Source of the DNA: Acidobacteriaceae bacterium
GTDB taxonomy: Bacteria; Acidobacteriota; Terriglobia; Terriglobales; Acidobacteriaceae
NCBI GenBank assembly: GCA_030040115.1
Contig: JASHUH010000362.1
Location: forward strand, 1 to 5,754
Length of the DNA: 5,754 nt
Direction of reading: 5' to 3'
Numbering within the stretch: position 1 is the first letter of the stretch; each line of letters opens with the position of its first letter. The translations under genes and the position numbers were made by a program. A model generated the notes under the pieces. It ran no database searches, was not told the DNA's origin, and saw only the letters and a program-made list of their open reading frames with translations. Below, one piece after another: positions 5,699 through 5,754 of the stretch.

Positions 5699-5754
5699 CA
5701 GGGAAGAGAGACCAGGGACCGAGGGAACAAAAGGAACGCTGCTTAATCTCAACG

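Overview
The window looks like chromosomal DNA from a GC-rich bacterium, most likely an Acidobacteriota member. That is an inference from the close resemblance of the FtsX-type permease to acidobacterial permeases as I remember them, and from the general gene style; no rRNA or marker search was possible. All genes but one have a clear Shine-Dalgarno sequence 7-8 bases before the start, which supports the chosen starts.

Layout. (1) 1-178, minus strand: the first 59 codons of an exported Tat-signal protein that runs off the left edge, with a very good sigma70-type promoter at 279-307. (2) 419-1102 minus and 1343-2071 plus: two divergent accessory genes sharing a 240-base control region. The first resembles the 'putative adhesin Stv' family and carries an HG...CRG pair. 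The second carries the HxE...CxxC zinc signature of the cytidine-deaminase-like superfamily. (3) 2250-3413 minus: metK, S-adenosylmethionine synthetase, complete, starting with TTG, with a structured leader upstream and a hairpin terminator behind it. (4) 3760-4284 minus: a RodZ-like membrane-anchored helix-turn-helix protein with its own strong promoter at 4339-4367. (5) 4595-5698 plus: an ABC-transporter permease of the MacB/FtsX type; its ATPase is not in the window and may follow to the right. The last 56 bases hold no recognisable gene start.

How the genes relate. metK is housekeeping. The RodZ-like gene lies upstream of metK on the same strand but is separated by about 346 bases, and metK has a candidate promoter of its own, so co-transcription is possible but not required. 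The permease is divergent from the RodZ-like gene. The least ordinary part is the divergent Stv-like/deaminase-like pair: both families are ones I associate with toxin or conflict proteins, yet here both are small free-standing proteins with no export signal, repeats or visible immunity gene. Their shared control region contains an operator-like inverted repeat and three short direct repeats. A functional link between the two is a hypothesis. No tRNA, rRNA, CRISPR array, insertion sequence or attachment site was seen.
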